This document shows, in pieces, positions 27,950 to 38,408 of a DNA stretch of 64,000 bases. This stretch comes from Symsagittifera roscoffensis (taxonomy: Eukaryota; Xenacoelomorpha; Acoela; Convolutidae): contig NC_087062.1 in the NCBI RefSeq assembly GCF_963678635.1, positions 82,110,832-82,174,831 on the forward strand. Reading direction: 5' to 3'. The position numbers and the translations under genes are program-made. The notes below the pieces were generated by a model. It did not search any database, had not been told where the DNA came from, and saw only the letters and a list, made by a program, of their open reading frames with translations. Numbering within the stretch: position 1 is the first letter of the stretch; each line of letters begins with the position of its first letter.

Positions 27950-30340
27950 TAAAAATTTGAATTAATCAGAAAGAAAAAAAGAAAAAAAAAAGAAATATTT
28001 TTCAGTATTTACGCGAATTTCCCAAATAAAAAAGCTCTGAAGGAAATTATTTTAAAATGAAAATCATAAAAGAGAGCCGAAACACGAACAGTTTTTTAAG
28101 AAACAGTTTTTTTTTACCAGAAACGTTCTCAAATGAAAAATTGAATTATTGATTGGATAATACAGTATCGTATTTTCTATTTTTTTTTTAAAAATGTTGA
28201 CTTACAATCATATGCAAAATTGAATTATTGTTTGGATAAAACAGTATCGTTTTTCTATTTTTTTTGCGAAAAAAAACTTGAGCAGAATTTGGAAAAATTG
28301 TGTTCGACATTTCGGATATGTAGTTTTGCTTCCTCTGAATCGAATCTAAACAATGATGCAAAAATCAAGAGAGAACTAACTCGGTTGCAATGAGCAGGGC
28401 TATAGGAGAGGAATTTCACTCCAAGGATAAATATTTCACAAAACAGTTGAATGAGATAGCAGGAAAATTAGAAATGCATAATACTGAAAAAGAACGGAGA
28501 GAAAATGCGCAGTTAGTTTCCTTTGTAGAATTATTCGACTTATGAAAAAAGCTATGTTTAAAATCGGGGGCACATGGTAATTTCCGGGACATGCTTGTCA
28601 GATACCGGTATAATTCATGCTTTTTTACTGTATTGAACAATTGTTGAGTACGGTTTTGTTGGTGATACTAAGTCAAAATGAACAACAATGCGTTGAGTTT
28701 ATACAACATAAGGATTTGATTTTTTCACAGAGCGCCCATACCGAAAACTTGTAAAAATTGGTTTTCATAGTGCTCAAAATAAAGTCAAGACAATAAGGAA
28801 AATCGAAAAGTTTATTAACGAGAGGAACGGAGAGAAAATGTGCAAAAAATTTGTTCAGCTGAATCTTCTCACTGAACAAAAGTGCTATGTCTAAAATCGG
28901 GGGCGCAGTATGTTTTCAGGGACCAATTTTAACGAACTTATCCGTCAGATAATGGTAAAAGTCAGGCTTTTTTGTGTATTCAAACCTTGTAGAGTATGGT
29001 TTTGTTGGTGATACCAAATCAAAACTACTGCAATCCTTCGCAAGCTTGCAGCGTATCAAAAGCGATGTGTTGAGTTTGATACCGACTAATGATTTGAACT
29101 TTTTCACAGAACCCAGTGCAAAAAAATTGTAATCAATATTTTTCACAGTATTCAAACAAAAAGTTGTGATAAATAAGGATAACAAATACGTTTTCTTAAG
29201 GTTTGAACTGTAAAACTAACTCCACATTTTCACAAAGTCTGAAAAAAGTGAAAAAAATTTGTTTCTCTAAATTTGATTCAAATTTTGTTGTAATCAGAAA
29301 GAAAAATGGGAAAAAAATTTGTTGCTGAAAAATTCCCAAAGGGAAATCTTTTGAAAAAACTTTTTTAAAAATTAAAGTTTACTTAATGTTCAAAATATGA
29401 ATATTTGTTTTTGAAAAAAGAATCCATCTTTTTTTCAGAAAATTTTTCCAATGAAAAGGTGAACTCTGGATTCATAAAAATGAAAAAATGATAAAACAAA
29501 CATCATCTAACACAATTTAAAAAAACAAGCAAATTTTTGATTTTTTCCTCAGAACTTTTCTCATTTCAAAAATTCAACAAACTTTTTTTTGAAAATAAGT
29601 TACGACCAATCAGCTGTACTGACCATGTTTATTTTTCTGACTTACCATCAAATGCAAAATTGAACTATTGATCGGATAATACAGTATCGCTTTTCTAAAT
29701 TTTTATCAGAAAAAAAAAGTAATTTAAACGGAAACTGGGAAAATTGTGTTCGATATTTATGAAATTTAGTTTTGCTTTCTATGAATCGAAACTAAACAAT
29801 GATCCAAAAATCAAGAAAGAACTAACTCGGTTGCAATGAGCAGCGCTTTAGAACAAGAATTTCTCTCCAAGGAAAAAATTTTTACAAGACAATTTATTGA
29901 GACAGCAGAGGGGGAAAAGAAAAGAATATTACTGAAAACGAACGGAGAGAAAATGCGCAGTTAGTTTCCTTTGTAGAACCATCCGACTTATGAAAAACGC
30001 TTTACTTAACATCGGGGGCGCAGTATAACTTCCGGGACAAATTTGAACCAACACGTTTGTCAGATACTAGTATAATTCATTTTTTTGGTGTAATGAAACA
30101 TTGTTGAGCATAGTTCTGTTGGTGATACTAAGTCAAAACTACTAGAATCTTTCACAAATCTCCAGCGTATGAAAAACAATGCATTGAGTTTATAAGGATT
30201 AGAAATTTTCATAGCCCTTTTATCGAAAAATTGCAGAAAATTTTTTCACATTACTGAAATACATCTCAAGACAACAGGGAAACTAGAAATACATATTAGC
30301 GAAAAAAGCGAAGAGAAACGGTGCAGATATTTTTTAAAGC
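27950..30340. repeat. Degraded right edge of the satellite array
   Basis: Monomers here are diverged and separated by AT-rich linkers (about 27.95-28.40 and 29.19-29.87 kb). The phrases 'agaactaactcggttgcaatgagcag' (two versions, about 28370 and 29818) and 'ttgctttctatgaatcg' resemble the left-edge linkers at 2340-2400. Recognisable monomer blocks persist to about 30340 ('gcagatattttttaaagctgaatc') and then stop. Confidence 0.8.
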
Positions 30341-30854
30341 TGAATCTAAACTTTGTTATTCAAATTCTCCTTTTCTATCTTCCCCTTTTCCAACTCCATG
30401 TTGCAAGACCTGAGGATCGCTATCTTCCTCCGCGATGCCCCAGTTTTTGCTGCAGTTTCGCTATCTTTTGCGTCTTCTTCATTTTCTTCAAAACAGTTGG
30501 CTCAGTACGTCTGTTAGTTGTTAGATTTCCGTTTGCTTTAAAAATGTTTGGCTATCGGTTTCGTTTGTCATTACAGGGAAATCAGTTGTTCCCTCAAATG
30601 GTAGATTTTTCTGCGCTTCCCCTGCTTACATTACATAGCAGTTTTTCCAATCGTTGTTTTGTTTTCCAGAAGTTGCTCTCCTCCTTTATTTTTTTATTTC
30701 CTGTCTAGCTATCAACTCCATTGGCATCATTGTCTTTTCCTTTGTCGTCGATTTGACTACTTTGACAAAGGGTGGCATTTTTCACCGGCTGTAGTCATTT
30801 TTTATTGAGTAATTTAAGCTTGTTATAGAGCGAGGACTTTGCCTCTCTAATTTC

Positions 30855-30856
<2 letters not shown>
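30341..30856. other. Unique sequence, no gene recognised
   Basis: Base composition changes here: the plus strand becomes pyrimidine-rich and more GC-balanced than the satellite. I translated both strands by eye and found no frame longer than about 50 codons free of stops. This may be the outer flank of the array or remains of an old mobile element. Confidence 0.4.

Positions 30857-30930
<74 letters not shown>
30857..30930. repeat. (CT)n microsatellite
   Basis: About 37 CT units are interrupted by a few CC or TT steps. On the minus strand it would read as Arg-Glu repeats, which explains a short open frame around it. Confidence 0.97.
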
Positions 30931-33346
30931 TTTTGGAGATCTAATCGAGGCCTTAAACTCGGAAAACTTCTCGTGTATTTATTCGGAGCGTCGTCGGTTG
31001 ACATGATTGAGGAATGGACAGCTGATTTCAATTCGGTCACTAAACCTTATAATAAAAATTAAACGATAAAAGACCATTACAAAAGTGTGAAGTTTTACAT
31101 AAAGAAAAGGTGCAAAGTATAGTATTGTGGCTTAACGCAAATCCACCACGGAAAACAAAAAAAGAGAAAGACAATCCTGGTGTTTATTAACAACAGGAAA
31201 AATATCAAAATATTTTCAAATACCGAATTAATCTCGGATATGAAAAACTGATGTAGTAAAATCAAAAAGGAATTATGGGCATTAACTAACCTAACTTAGT
31301 CGTATGTCCATCTGGTACAAAAAATATTTGCCGAATGATGTGTTTATGTTCCTACATCGTTTTTTTTTTGAACGACATTTATTAGTAGAACACCTGGTTT
31401 CTTCAAAGTGGCGTCAACAGGAATAGAAATAGTAATGCTTGAATAGTGAAACTTAATGTGACTAATAAAAAAAATGACTCAATGAAAGTGGCAATGAAAA
31501 GTTAAAACAGAAACCTATCTAACCCTCTCAAAACAAACAAGATCTTGCTACACGGAAAAAAAACATATGAGAAAAAAAATTGTGGTTTTCGACTAATTGG
31601 CAATCAGATGACAACATACAAACAATTTAAAAAATTCTAGTGTAACAAAACAGGCTCGACATGTAGCTTTTGCATATCTCATTCGAATTTTTTTCACTAA
31701 AAACAAATAAAACACATTATTGCCAAAAAACATATTATTTTTAAATCAAGTTATTTTTCAAAGCAAATTTTAAAGTACTTTTGAAAAAAAATCCTTAAAA
31801 GAAAAGCTATCTCCAATTGATCGAAAACAGCCATTTCAAACTGAATGCATGGATTGTTCTTTCTTTCAAATCAAATTTCTATACTTCTTGATCCTCTGAC
31901 AAGTAGCTTGAATTGTTTTTTGCTTCGTTAAATGTTTGAAGCATAGATAAAGGATTTAAGTTTTCGATAAACTTCGTGAGTCTGTATCCATACAATCGTC
32001 AGTGTAGAAATAAATATAATCGTTAAGAAATCTAGAATATCCCTGAAGCTTATTTCAGTCAATTGAAATGCAATTGTAAAAAATGAAATTTTCTAACGAT
32101 CAAAAAAATTGTTTTCAAGTTAAATTTTGAACTCGGACATGAAAAAAAGATGTTGCAGGGCTCAATGATTTAAACTAAGATGTTCCAGAGCTTTCTGAAC
32201 AAAATAAGTCGTTAATCAATTTCCAGAGTTTTCATCAGTAACTATTCTTTTTTAAAATATAAATTACTTATAGAATAGGGCATAGTTGAATAATGAGAAG
32301 GAAAGAGTGAAAAGTGATCAAGTATATGTTTATGAAAGTTCTGGAACAATTTAGAACAATTAATGACCCGTTTGAAACATCATTCTGGAACAATATAGAA
32401 CGTTTTGGCTCCTGTTTTTGTCCGTACCCTGCTCAAACCCCTCCCCTCTCACCCCCGGATTGTGAGGTGCCTAAATTGCTACTCCTTTCATCGTTGATAG
32501 GGTTGAAAAGCATATTTTTTCCGCTCTGCCTGAAAAGTTGTTTAAGAACTGACTATCGAGGCCAAAAATAACGTCTCAGAATTGGGAAGAGCTCAAATAC
32601 TGGACGTTTCATATAAGTCAGTGATTTGTTTTAAGTGGTTTTCTGCAGAATGGAAACTATCAGAAAATCAGCTCTGATAGTAATGAGAAGAACGGGGAAA
32701 TACTATCAGAAAATCAGCTCTATGCACGTTTCGAGCAAAATTATATTCAAGATTCAATTAGGTTTTTAATTTTAAAATTTCAACTGTTTTTGTTGCTTTT
32801 TGTTTGTTCCAGATAGTGTTTGAATGTTGGTTAGTATTAAAAAAACATCTGATATGAATTGACCGGATTGACCAAAAAAACACGGATTGACTGGTAGTCG
32901 AATTTTGCACCCCTGATTCGTATTGCAAAAAAAATAAAAAAGCCGGACCAATCTGTTCGTGGAAACAGCTATCTAATTCTTCAATTTCATCTAATTCCAT
33001 ACTTTGTGATTTTTGCTTGCCAGAAACTTTTGTTCAGAGAATATCTTTCGAAAACTGAGCTTAATTTGTTACCAATCTAATTAGTACAAGTTGCTTAAGA
33101 ATGATAAAAATGAGTAAGCAACAAACAATAACGTTTTCCTCAATTTTTAATTGCATAAGAACTAATATGTAAGAAATTTTTGTTTAAAAAATTTGGTTTC
33201 AGAAACTGAGTCGTTCCTAATAAATGAGGTGCAATAAAACTAGACTTGAGGAGGATAAGCGCGCCGAAAACGACAACTTTTGGTCGAAACTTTCTGACAA
33301 TTTCCAGAAATGGCATTTTTGTTCTGTAGTGTTTGTTGCCCATTAC
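30931..33346. other. AT-rich non-coding stretch
   Basis: No supported gene. It may be intron or intergenic DNA downstream, on the minus strand, of the receptor exon at 33347-33559. I looked on the minus strand for a following exon with a fifth transmembrane helix and did not find a convincing one. A 20-bp direct repeat lies at 32656-32675 and 32702-32721. Confidence 0.4.
32656..32721. repeat. Short direct repeat
   Basis: The 20-mer 'actatcagaaaatcagctct' occurs twice, 46 bp apart, in otherwise unique sequence. It is a local duplication with no evident function. Confidence 0.85.
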
Positions 33347-33559
33347 CTATACACAGCAGGATTGACAAAACTAGTTGTGATGAGTGCTTCGCCAAACTGG
33401 ATAGGAACTAGTAAAAGCAAAAAAGTAGTTACCACCGCGTAAACTTTCATCTTTTTTGAGTCCCATTCATTGCTTCTATGAAACGCGCAAATCATCAGCC
33501 ACCTTTCCAACGCCATTAGCAAGACAAGAATGCTGTTCGAATATACAGATAAGTCGGAC
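33347..33559 (-). CDS. Single exon of a rhodopsin-like GPCR (TM3-TM4)
   Basis: On the minus strand a 213-bp open block is bounded by a strong acceptor ('ttttgctttag' before the exon) and a donor ('TATAG' then 'gtaatg'). Both introns would be phase 2, so the exon is symmetric. The translation begins near a hydrophobic helix (about residues 8-22) ending in Leu-Glu-Arg-Trp, in the place of the D/E-R-Y motif at the end of TM3 in class A receptors. A basic loop with Lys-Lys-Met-Lys and a second helix (TM4, about residues 42-60) follow. In this family the Arg of E-R-Y controls G-protein coupling; Trp in place of Tyr is an uncommon variant. The other exons are not visible: upstream ones should lie above 33600 and downstream ones below 33347. 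Ligand and subfamily cannot be assigned. It could also be a retained exon of a dead gene. Confidence 0.6.
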
Positions 33560-33612
33560 CTAAAGCAAAAATCAAAAGAAAACACTCCTAGTGTTTTCAC
33601 TGGATTGTTATT

Positions 33613-34436
33613 GTTCCGACTTTCGTAACGAAAGTAACGGAATATTTGTGCTCGGGGTGGGTTTTTTTTCTTCAGAAAAACTTCGACTTTTTAACTAGCC
33701 ATTTTTGACGGAATTGTTTTATATCATTCGAAAGGTTTTGTTGTCCTGAGCTCAAATTTGAAAAGATATTTCACCTGTGATCCTTTTTCGTAAATTTATG
33801 GGGGTTTGAAGATTGCAATTTTGACCAATTTGGGACAATTAACGCGCGATATATTTCGCGCTTTTAACGCGTAAGCGGAGATTTAAACGTTTTTAAAATC
33901 GTTCGAAATTATTTGCAAAAAATGATTTGCTACTAGGAGCGAAACTTATCACTTTGTGTTCTCGCTAGAATTCTGAGCGAGAAAAAACCAAGGTCGTAAC
34001 TAATGAATTTTCTGGTGAACGAAGAACAGTGTGTAAAAAAAAGCGAAAAACTGAAAGATCGAAACAAAGTTCACAAATTGTTCAGGCGCCATTTTAGAGT
34101 TGACTTTTTAATGTTATCATTTTGCGTATTTTATGACTTTGAGTTCTGCTTTAAAATACCGAAATTGATGGCAGTTCGTTATTCTTTGTTGACTTGAAAT
34201 TTCCGATAATTACGGTTAATTTACGTATGAAATCAAATGTTGTCAATGGGCCAGCTACTCGAAACCGATCTACCTCAGAACCGAAACCAGGCAGAAATAC
34301 TTTGTACTTTATATGGCGTGTGGGATGGTGATTTTCACCAAAAAAACTCAAATTTAATTTTTTTTTTTCGTTTTGGTTTTATTAAATTTTTTTTCTCGTT
34401 ATTACTGCTCCATATACTTTAAAAGGGAGTCGGAAC
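33613..34436. mobile_element. MITE-like element, copy 1 (824 bp)
   Basis: The ends are the inverted 9-mers GTTCCGACT (33613-33621) and AGTCGGAAC (34428-34436). The internal order of motifs is shared with the copy at 34652: 'gcggaatat'-like, 'gatcctttttcg', 'gggtttgaagattgcaa'-like, 'acgcgcg', 'aacgcgtaagcgg' and 'tactttgtactttatatggcgtgtgg'. It is about 400 bp longer than copy 2, mainly because of extra sequence around 33.96-34.25 kb. No transposase frame is present. No clear target-site duplication was found. It sits 54 bp upstream, on the minus strand, of the receptor exon and would therefore be intronic. Confidence 0.55.
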
Positions 34437-34651
34437 TTTCATCGATTGGCCTTGATAGAACAGTTTTATTCGGATAGGTTACTGAATATCCCCAGTCGAA
34501 TAATGAGTCTTTTTCCTACACGATACTTCTGTGGTTTCAGTCGGTCCTGTTACATTCTTAAAATGGAGCGTGTGCTAATACATGAATTATCGTGTATATA
34601 CAAAAAACATTTTTGATAACAAAAAAGAATTTGATTTTTAAGAGATTTGTT

Positions 34652-35066
34652 GTTTCGACTTCCGAAGAAAGTGCGGAATATATATACTTGGGATGGTTTC
34701 TTTATTCAATCAATTATCAATTTTTGAATAAAGCTTTTTGGCCAAAACATTTTATGAACCATCTGAAAGCTGTTGCTAACAAAAGCAAAAAATGAAAACA
34801 AAGTTTTAACAGTGATCCTTTTTGCAAAATTAGGCGGGTTTAAAATTTGCAACCAATGGGATAACCAACGCGCGGCACAATGCGTTCTTATAACACGCGT
34901 ACGCGGCAATTTAATGCGTTCTAAAATGAATAGAGGCCAGCAATTTATTCGTATTGATGGGGAGACACTAAACAAATTTTTTGAACTTTGCATGGCTTGT
35001 GGGGGGATGATATGAAAGAAAAATTGAAAACGAAAAACAACTTCTTAATTGTAATGCAGTCGGAAC
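34652..35066. mobile_element. MITE-like element, copy 2 (415 bp)
   Basis: A diverged copy of the element at 33613-34436 in the same orientation. The ends are GTTTCGACT, with one mismatch to the copy 1 terminus, and AGTCGGAAC (35058-35066). It shares 'cagtgatcctttttgc', 'gcgggtttaaaatttgcaa', 'aacgcgcgg', 'cacgcgtacgcgg' and 'aactttgcatggcttgtgg'. Being shorter, it may represent the original unit without the insertion in copy 1. It is non-coding. Confidence 0.55.
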
Positions 35067-35690
35067 TATAAAATTGCAGTAGAAACATTCAGGGCTCTGC
35101 GTTGAAATACGTTTAGTCTTGTTTGATTTTGCGCGTAAGCTTACGCGATTTATGAGGTATGTTTAACAGCATAATTTGTGCAGTTTTTACACAAAAAATG
35201 GAATTTTGTCGTGTAAAAAATTACAATTTTTTTGCGAACAAATTAAGGTTATTATTTCAAACAACAATTTGTTGTAAATTTTACACAGCGAATTAATTTT
35301 TTAGGTAAAAACAATAATATCATGTAAAACATGAAAAAAAAATCAAATCAAACAAATTGTAGCAAAAAACTGCAAACGTTTAGAAAGTTGTGCAATATGA
35401 CCATTTTCTACCACCCGCACCGGAGTTGCATTAACTAAAAATGATTAGAATTGAAAATGATGTCTAAAACCTTGTCAACAACCTATTATTGCTGATTTTA
35501 GACGACGAAATAGCTTATACTGTCATTAGAATTGATTTTTCCGAAAAAAATAATCCAGTAAAATGGAACCTGATCTAAACTACATTTTATAATTGGATAA
35601 ATTGGATATTTTACCACTGTAAAATATTTAACTTTAACCAATCATATTCTATCTAACTAACAATCCACTTACTTGTAATTTCAGCACCAT
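35067..35690. other. AT-rich non-coding stretch with a palindrome
   Basis: No gene seen. It contains the perfect 16-bp palindrome 'cgcgtaagcttacgcg' at 35132-35147, which resembles the 'acgcgtaagcg' motif inside MITE copy 1. Several A/T-only inverted stretches follow around 35180-35350. Confidence 0.5.
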
Positions 35691-36988
35691 AGAGATTTGA
35701 ATTTAACTTAGAAATTAGTTGCCTCTCCAAGAGAACTTCAGCAGTTGCAATAAGCCAGTATACTCTAGATCTATTGAGCCTAGCAGAGACTAGTTAAACA
35801 CCCTGAGACAAGTAGATATAAGAGTAAGATTAGGATCGGTATTAGACTAAGAAGTTGAACGAATCTATCCGGCCGAAAATAAGATAGCGTGACGAGCAGA
35901 CGGTGTACTCTATCCGAAATTACTCTATGAGTTAACCACATCGGTCATAACTCATCTGGTGCGACCATAAGTCTCGAATAAGACCTTAATAGCTTAGAAT
36001 TAACCAAATATAGATTAGAATTTAGACAAAACATTTTCAAAATGTTACACGATAATAATTTATTTGAAATGTCTCTACGACTCAATAGATCAGAGCCAAT
36101 ATTCCGAACAATACTAGAACTACCCGGTATAGGAAGAAGACCTCGGACAAGAGACGATATACGACTACGTAGAAACCTACCATTTAGTTTTATGGTTGTT
36201 TGGCAAAAGCCAACACAAACTTTTATATTTAGAATCTTATTAGTAATGAATTTAGATTTTCATTTGCAAACATAATGTTTTGAAGTAAATCTTCATGATC
36301 GTTTGAGGCGCTATACAAAATTATTAATGTACAATAACGATTGATAAAAAGATCTCAGATCGTTTTCCTAATTTCTGCAGTATTATATAACATATTTGAA
36401 AAATATTGATTGAAAATAAAAATAAAATATAGTAGCATAATAATAAATAGTTAGTAATCATAATGTTGTTCCAGCTCCATCACCTAAACATAACAGCAAA
36501 CATAAACTCACTAATATCATTCAAAAACTAAATCTTTTTATTGAATAAATTTAAACCATTTTAAACTTAAAAATTCACTTAATTTTGAAAATCGATCATC
36601 AAGGCTTATCCTTGGATCTTTATAAATTTTCTATTTCACTAAATTAAAAACCTGATCATCAAGGCCTATCCTTGGATCAAAAAGATCAATTTTGTTCTCC
36701 CCCACCCACTTAGCAAGTGTCTAACGACCTCAAACGTCGATTCACTATCCAACCTTTTCAAAAGACCCAGGACTAATAGAAATTTTCCAATAAAACCAAC
36801 CATTCAAATTAAGTTAAACAGTGAAGAACTCCGGTTATTCATCCTTCACTTGAACCCTCCTCTTACCAGACCCAGGATAGATCTTAAACTTAGTAAGTTT
36901 AAAATAGTATCTAACGAACTGCTTGCGTTCTAGTTATACCTGATCCTTGTGGATCGATTTACAATTCTCCAACCCTTGAACACAATTA
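35690..36988 (+). mobile_element. Probable 5' region (LTR or leader) of element B
   Basis: Composition and phrasing change at about 35.69 kb to C-rich, G-poor plus-strand text like that of element B. 'gacccagg' occurs at two places here and again on the other side of element A ('aagacccaggttaagc', about 44730). Because A is flanked by a target duplication, this DNA was once joined directly to 44624 onward. I could not find a second copy in the window to prove an LTR, and no primer-binding site is evident. A 77-codon open frame at 36042-36275 has no recognisable domain and is not called as a gene. Confidence 0.4.
36594..36678 (+). repeat. 25-bp direct repeat
   Basis: 'gatcatcaaggcttatcc'+'ttggatc' at 36594-36618 recurs with one change (gct to gcc) at 36654-36678. 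The 60-bp period includes a second shared region of A/T-rich sequence. This kind of short repeat is common in LTR U3 regions, but its role here is unknown. Confidence 0.85.
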
Positions 36989-36993
36989 CTACC
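36989..36993. repeat. Target-site duplication of element A, left
   Basis: CTACC directly precedes the 5' LTR. The identical CTACC follows the 3' LTR at 44619-44623. Confidence 0.9.
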
Positions 36994-37331
36994 TGTAAAA
37001 TGTATTATTAATGATTGACCGTTTAACCTCTGAGCTATACTGATCGTTGACCTTTACGTTTTTAATTTATATACACCTGCCAAAAGCGCAACGGCTTTTG
37101 GTAGACTTGGAATTTGTTCACTATCTTTTGTGATATGCAACAAATCAACAGAAAACTAATTCAATCTTCTTAACCTCTTTTACTTTAGTTAGCTATCACC
37201 GTCTTTTATTTAGTCCTAAATAAAAGTCTACATTTTATTGCAGGAATCTTACCCAACCTTAGTCTTAATCTAGTCTTAGTTTAAGTTACCCACTCTTAAT
37301 CAACCACGAGTGTTATCCTAACTTTTCAACA
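36994..37331 (+). repeat. 5' LTR of element A
   Basis: Starts TGTAAAATG and ends TTTTCAACA. It matches 44317-44618 along its length. A candidate poly(A) signal AATAAA lies at 37219-37224. It retains a 36-bp segment (about 37180-37216) missing from the 3' LTR. Confidence 0.92.
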
Positions 37332-38408
37332 TGGCGCAGTCAAACAAATCGAACCTACGAGAACTAGAGTTTTTTTGGAACAACTCATCAAATAAAAATC
37401 AACACGACTGGGAAAGGTGGTCGGAAAAGTTTCAATTGACAATTATCGCGAAAGATTCCGTAGACATCGAAGATGTAATTAACCCACCGATAAGAAACGA
37501 ACTAGCATACCCTACGGCAGAACCACCGGACCCGTCCGATGATCAAGCCCGTCGGGCCGAAAAAAAAGAACACCACAGAATAGCCGTAAAAATTTATAAC
37601 GAAGAATTGAGAAGGAGAAGGGCGGAAGACAACGCAAAATTCAACGGACTCTAAATCGGAGACATTGACAAGAAGCTAAAATCACAGTTATACCTAGCAC
37701 TCGGAAAAGAAGGACAGAAATGCTTCTCACATAAAAATCCTGGGAAAAGAATTCTGGATATTAATTTCGCAGAATTTTGGGAACTACTAAAAACTACCTT
37801 CACGATCACTACAAACTTAACATACGAAAGATTTAATTTTTTTTGGCCGAAGACAGAAAGAAAACGAGTCTCTAGAAAATTTCCACGAAATACTTTCTGA
37901 ACTAGCAAAAAATTGTAAGTAGGGGGAACTCGAGTCAGAATTAGTAAGAGACATTTTCATCACAAACATGAGAACTGTCGAGATCCAGAAGAAACTATGT
38001 ATAGAATACTTGACCCCAGAAAACGTACTATCCTACGTATTATTTCACGAGAAAGGCACTAAAATCCATCAACAGTACCTAAAATTCCCAACTTATAACG
38101 CAGTACCAAGACCACAATACGTAAAGAATGAACCAACCCTAAACATTGTTGAAAATAACAAATGCCGCAACTGTGGTCAGCAATTCAAAAAAGGACATTA
38201 ATCCACATGCCCGGCCAGAGATAAAGTTTGCAATACGTGCGGACGCAAAGGACATTTTGCTAAACATTGCAGGAGTTCAGCAAGGACACAAACAAACATC
38301 GTCGAACAGAATCGAGTACCTCAGGAAAACGAAAATATCCGGGCCAACCCGCAGGAAACTCCCGAATTCGAGGTCAATTTAGACGATTTCTTAGTTCTAG
38401 CTGTAGAC
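37331..38408 (+). pseudogene. gag: Element A gag (capsid and nucleocapsid), broken
   Basis: Starts at ATG 37331, overlapping the PBS. The first 107 codons are open, with a Trp-rich region and an acidic-proline stretch typical of a gag N-terminus. A TAA follows at 37652-37654. The same frame then continues as capsid-like sequence until a +1 shift in a T run near 37838, and a TAG lies near 37921. From 37968 the frame is open to nucleocapsid with two zinc knuckles. The first (about 38160-38212) is interrupted by TAA at 38199 just after its histidine. The second (about 38229-38272) is a perfect C-x2-C-x4-H-x4-C. Gag would package the element RNA in particles. It is non-functional as it stands. 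Confidence 0.85.
37332..37341 (+). promoter_or_regulatory. Primer-binding site, tRNA-Ser
   Basis: TGGCGCAGTC follows the LTR directly and is complementary to GACTGCGCCA, the 3' end of animal tRNA-Ser including CCA. The last LTR base and the first PBS bases form the gag ATG, so the PBS is itself coding (Met-Ala-Gln-Ser). Confidence 0.8.

Larger units (their letters stand above)
1..30340 (+). repeat. Satellite array, about 370-386 bp monomer
   Basis: One AT-rich unit recurs in the same orientation across the first 30 kb. Each unit has the same landmarks in order: a 'gcgcagtatgttttcgg' block, a 'cctatccgtcagat' block, a 'gtattcaaacattgtag' block, 'ccttcgcaattatgcagcg', 'tttttcacagagcccc', 'caaatacaagtcaaga', then an A-rich 'aacggagagaaaatgtgca' block. 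The 'atgcagcgta' landmark sits at 17856, 18625, 19011, 19774, 20150, 21672, 22050, 22814, 23200 and 23959, giving spacings of 376-386 or their multiples. Copies in the first half are a little shorter, for example 2463 to 2831 and 3585 to 3961. The many short open frames in both strands are by-products of the repeat, because frames break differently in every monomer. No host gene is visible inside. Centromeric or pericentromeric location is possible but not shown. Confidence 0.95.

Noticed and set aside
780-29185. Dozens of 60-110 codon open frames on both strands in the satellite
   Set aside because: They recur only because the monomer recurs, break at different places in each copy, overlap on both strands, and have no domain.
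1-30340. CENP-B box in the satellite monomer
   Set aside because: The 'cttcgcaattatgcagcg' block starts like a CENP-B box (TTCG) but lacks the required A and CGGG at the right spacing.
1-30340. CRISPR array
   Set aside because: The repeats are 380 bp with no short repeat-spacer structure, and the sequence is animal-like.
30795-31040. Minus-strand frame with a long Arg-Glu repeat
   Set aside because: Fully explained by translation of the (CT)n microsatellite; no splice sites or flanking domain support it.
36042-36275. 77-codon frame in the region before element A
   Set aside because: No recognisable domain, no support from context, and lies in what is probably an LTR or leader.
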